Shown here piece after piece: positions 61,888 to 64,000 of a stretch of DNA of 64,000 bases; within the stretch, counting starts at the first letter, position 1, and each line of letters begins with the position of its first letter. A model generated the notes under the pieces. That model made no database searches and had not been told where the DNA came from. It saw only the letters and a list, made by a program, of their open reading frames with translations. Both the position numbers and the translations under genes were made by a program. This stretch comes from an uncultured Anaeromusa sp. (lineage in GTDB: Bacteria > Bacillota > Negativicutes > Anaeromusales > Anaeromusaceae), in NCBI RefSeq assembly GCF_963676855.1, contig NZ_OY781460.1, forward strand, positions 1,589,520 through 1,653,519, in the 5' to 3' direction.

Positions 61888-61944
61888 AAGTCCGAAAACA
61901 CCATGTTTCTGTTGAAATACACATGGTTTTTTCGGGCTTTTTAA
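61888..61944 (+). promoter_or_regulatory. Attenuator-type terminator in the glpA leader
   Basis: AAGTCCGAAAACACCATGT (61888-61906) pairs with ACATGGTTTTTTCGGGCTT (61921-61939) and is followed by ttt. It lies between the promoter and glpA and would stop transcription unless suppressed. Bacillus subtilis glpD is controlled by GlpP antitermination at such a leader terminator, so that mechanism is a reasonable inference here. Confidence 0.65.
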
Positions 61945-62011
61945 TTCGACAGTGCAAGGTTGGAGTGGCGGCCGAACGGGCTGATAATTTACGATATGAG
62001 GAGGAAAGGCA

Positions 62012-63625
62012 ATGGATCAGGCGACAGTGGTAGTCATTGGCGGAGGTGCCACAGGCACGGGAATTTTCCGCGATTTGGCCATGCGTGGCGTGGATGTCGT
62101 ATTGCTGGAACAAAAGGATTTGGCGTATGGAACCAGCTCGCGGTTTCATGGCTTGCTGCATAGCGGCGGCCGCTATGCAGTCAAGGATGCCGAGGCGGCG
62201 CGGGAGTGCATTGAGGAGAATAAGCTGCTGCGAACGGTAGCGAAACATTGCGTAGAGGAAACAGAAGGTCTCTTTGTCCGCCTGCCGGAAGATGACGAAG
62301 CTTTTGAGCACAAATGGGTGGACGCCTGTGCGGCGGCAGGAATTGAAACAACGCAGATTTCCAAGACGGAGGCGCTGCGATTAGAGCCCAATCTGACCGG
62401 AAAATTGGTCAGCGCTTACAAAGTTCCTGATTCGGCCATTGACGGGTTTCGGCTGGTTTGGCAGAATGTGCAGTCTGGACGCCGTTACGGCGGCCGAGTA
62501 TATACCTACTCCGAAGTGGTCGGCGTAGAACAGAGCAACGGCAAGGTAACTGGGGTAACTGTACGCAACACCTTGAACGGCCAGGAAAGCAAGATTTCTT
62601 GCGAGTTCTTGGTAAGTGCCGCCGGTTCCTGGGTTGGCGAATTGGCTGCTTTAGCAGGTATTAAAGTGCATGTTCAGCCTGACCGCGGCACGTTGATTGC
62701 GTTTAACCACCGTTTTACCAATCGCGTTGTTAATCGTCTGCGGCCAGCAGGGGACGCCGACATTTTCGTGCCTCACGGTTCCATTGTCATTTTGGGAACC
62801 ACCTCTTCGCCGGCGGAGCTGCCGGACGATACCATTCCGAAGGCCGAGGAAGTGCTGGCGATGCTGGAAGTGGGCGAGAAAATGTTTGAAGACGTGCGAA
62901 GCTATCGCTTACTGCGCGCATTCACCGGCACGCGTCCTCTCTATAGTGCGGACCCGTCGGCTATTGGCCGGGCGGCTTCTCGTAACTTCACGATTTTGGA
63001 TCATAGCAAAGAGGGCTTGCAGGGGTTTGCCAGCATCGTAGGCGGCAAGTTTACGACCTATCGCTTGATGGCAGAAAAAATGGCCGACTTTGTTTGCGCC
63101 CACTTGGGCGTTACTACTCCCTGCCGAACGGCAGTAGAGCCGCTGGTTTCTGATGTGGACGCAGCCACAATGGCTCGCGCACGCAAAGCCTTCCCGGCAT
63201 TCGGTTCGCGCTTGGCGGCCGACCGCTTGGGAGATTCCCTGGGGCCCGTCGTGGAAGCCATGGAAAAAGATCCGGCTAAGAGCCAGTTAGTATGCGAGTG
63301 CGAGTTGGTTACCTTGGCCGAAGTAGAACATGTGGCGTCTGACGCTACCAGCCATCAGTTGACTGACGTGCGTCGCCGGACTCGTATGGGCATGGGGACT
63401 TGTCAAGGTGCTTTCTGCGGTTTGCGCGGCGTTGGTGCGATTCAAACCGCTGGCTTGTTTCCAGAACGGGAACCTGTCGATTTGTTCCATGATTTTCTTC
63501 AGGGCCGCTGGAACGGCATTCGGCCGATGCTCTGGGGCAAACAGGTAAAAGAAGCCGAGTTGATGCGCGGCATCTACGAAGGAACGCTGAATGTGAGAGG
63601 AGAAGTGCCGGGACATGAAAAGTGA
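62012..63625 (+). CDS. glpA: Anaerobic glycerol-3-phosphate dehydrogenase, subunit A
   Basis: A 537-residue FAD enzyme oxidising glycerol-3-phosphate to dihydroxyacetone phosphate. FAD-binding motif VIGGGATGTGIFRD near the N-terminus, a DAO-type catalytic domain, and a C-terminal BFD-like [2Fe-2S] domain (VCECELVTLAEV; TCQGAFCG), the mark of GlpA rather than aerobic GlpD. It works with GlpB and GlpC to pass electrons to the membrane. Ribosome site gaggagg. It overlaps glpB by 11 bases. Confidence 0.95.
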   Translation: MDQATVVVIGGGATGTGIFRDLAMRGVDVVLLEQKDLAYGTSSRFHGLLHSGGRYAVKDAEAARECIEENKLLRTVAKHCVEETEGLFVRLPEDDEAFEHKWVDACAAAGIETTQISKTEALRLEPNLTGKLVSAYKVPDSAIDGFRLVWQNVQSGRRYGGRVYTYSEVVGVEQSNGKVTGVTVRNTLNGQESKISCEFLVSAAGSWVGELAALAGIKVHVQPDRGTLIAFNHRFTNRVVNRLRPAGDADIFVPHGSIVILGTTSSPAELPDDTIPKAEEVLAMLEVGEKMFEDVRSYRLLRAFTGTRPLYSADPSAIGRAASRNFTILDHSKEGLQGFASIVGGKFTTYRLMAEKMADFVCAHLGVTTPCRTAVEPLVSDVDAATMARARKAFPAFGSRLAADRLGDSLGPVVEAMEKDPAKSQLVCECELVTLAEVEHVASDATSHQLTDVRRRTRMGMGTCQGAFCGLRGVGAIQTAGLFPEREPVDLFHDFLQGRWNGIRPMLWGKQVKEAELMRGIYEGTLNVRGEVPGHEK

Positions 63626-64000
63626 TGTAATTGTAATCGGCAGCGGCATGGCCGGACTGATTGCCGCCGCAGCCGCAGCGCAGCGAGGCAAAAAAACGAC
63701 GCTTTTGAGCAAAGGCGCGGGTACATTGGTCATCGGCGGCGGAATCGTCGACATTCTCGGCTATACTGAAGCAGGCAAAGCCATTTTGAATCCTGGGGCG
63801 GCAGTGGCGCAAGCGAAGGAAGATCATCCTTATGCTAAGCTGCGCCTGGAGAATGTCAAGCAGGCAGTCGGATTTCTGCAGGGGATTTGCGAGCAAGAAG
63901 GCTACGCTTATGTGGGCGACCTAGAACACAACCAGTGGGTGCCCACAGCAGCAGGAACGTTGAAACCTACCTGTCTGGTACCTCGGACCATGGACGCCAG
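63615..64000 (+). CDS. glpB: Anaerobic glycerol-3-phosphate dehydrogenase, subunit B (runs off the window)
   Basis: The first 128 codons of a flavoprotein subunit: MKSDVIVIGSGMAGLIAAAA is a typical N-terminal dinucleotide-binding fold, followed by LLSKGAGTLVIGGGIVDILGY, which matches GlpB. No stop codon before the window edge. ATG 63615 lies inside the end of glpA. glpC would be expected next. Confidence 0.92.
   Translation, partial: MKSDVIVIGSGMAGLIAAAAAAQRGKKTTLLSKGAGTLVIGGGIVDILGYTEAGKAILNPGAAVAQAKEDHPYAKLRLENVKQAVGFLQGICEQEGYAYVGDLEHNQWVPTAAGTLKPTCLVPRTMDA

Noticed and set aside
1..64000. CRISPR array, tRNA, rRNA, insertion sequence
   Set aside because: No regularly spaced direct repeats, cloverleaf, ribosomal RNA segment or transposase frame was seen while reading the window; small tRNAs could still be missed by eye.

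Overview
The window looks like a piece of chromosome from a diderm, anaerobic Firmicute of the Negativicutes (Sporomusaceae / Anaeromusa-Pelosinus type). Gene order is Firmicute-like: ftsE-ftsX-murein hydrolase-ctpB-minJ-like-uvrB-uvrA, rapZ-yvcK-whiA, and the SCIFF peptide with its radical SAM maturase. The left edge, however, carries a secretin, which only makes sense in a cell with an outer membrane. Rubredoxin, [NiFe]-hydrogenase maturation genes, a minimal SufCB pair and an anaerobic GlpAB-type glycerol-3-phosphate dehydrogenase point to anaerobic life. Genus-level assignment is inference. The region is core chromosome: no phage, transposase, CRISPR array, tRNA or rRNA was seen.

Layout. 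1-3.7 kb: secretin end, DegU-like regulator, amino-acid ABC permease and ATPase behind a structured leader. 3.8-7.5 kb: cold-shock protein, long-form hibernation factor, SecA. 7.7-14.8 kb: sufC-sufB, prfB with its programmed frameshift, a DUF2993 protein, a DUF5693 membrane protein and csaB (cell-wall pyruvylation, probable S-layer anchoring). 14.9-16.7 kb: split transketolase. 16.8-27.5 kb: division/cell-wall cluster ftsEX, M23 hydrolase, CtpB-like protease and MinJ-like PDZ protein, then LexA-controlled uvrBA. 27.6-30.9 kb: accC (minus) and uvrC. 31-36.5 kb: lemA, TPM-domain protein, rubredoxin, P-type ATPase (minus), flavin-binding protein. 36.6-42.6 kb: gamma-glutamyltransferase-like protein, malate dehydrogenase, FMN-dependent hydroxyacid enzyme, MGMT, holin-like membrane protein, HAD phosphatase. 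42.7-46.2 kb (minus): sensor kinase with a built-in substrate-binding domain, followed by an HD-GYP regulator. 46.7-51 kb: rapZ-yvcK-whiA and a secreted protein. 51-52.7 kb: scfA-scfB. 52.8-57.4 kb: hypF-C-D-E. 57.6-61.6 kb: ArsR regulator, methylglyoxal synthase (minus), and a PhnD-like lipoprotein / kinase / regulator triad whose kinase is frameshifted. 62-64 kb: glpA and the start of glpB behind an attenuator-like leader.

Points beyond routine annotation: (i) a consensus promoter and folded leader with a possible 28-codon leader peptide ahead of the amino-acid transporter; (ii) a terminator inside the glpA leader, suggesting GlpP-type antitermination; (iii) two related ~150-bp nested-palindrome repeats, a cacagagtaac repeat family and a shared 24-nt hairpin motif; (iv) a near-perfect hairpin between the SCIFF peptide and its maturase; (v) a membrane-anchored YvcK; (vi) the broken kinase. 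Several genes (secA, ftsE, ctpB-like, HAD) appear to start with TTG.
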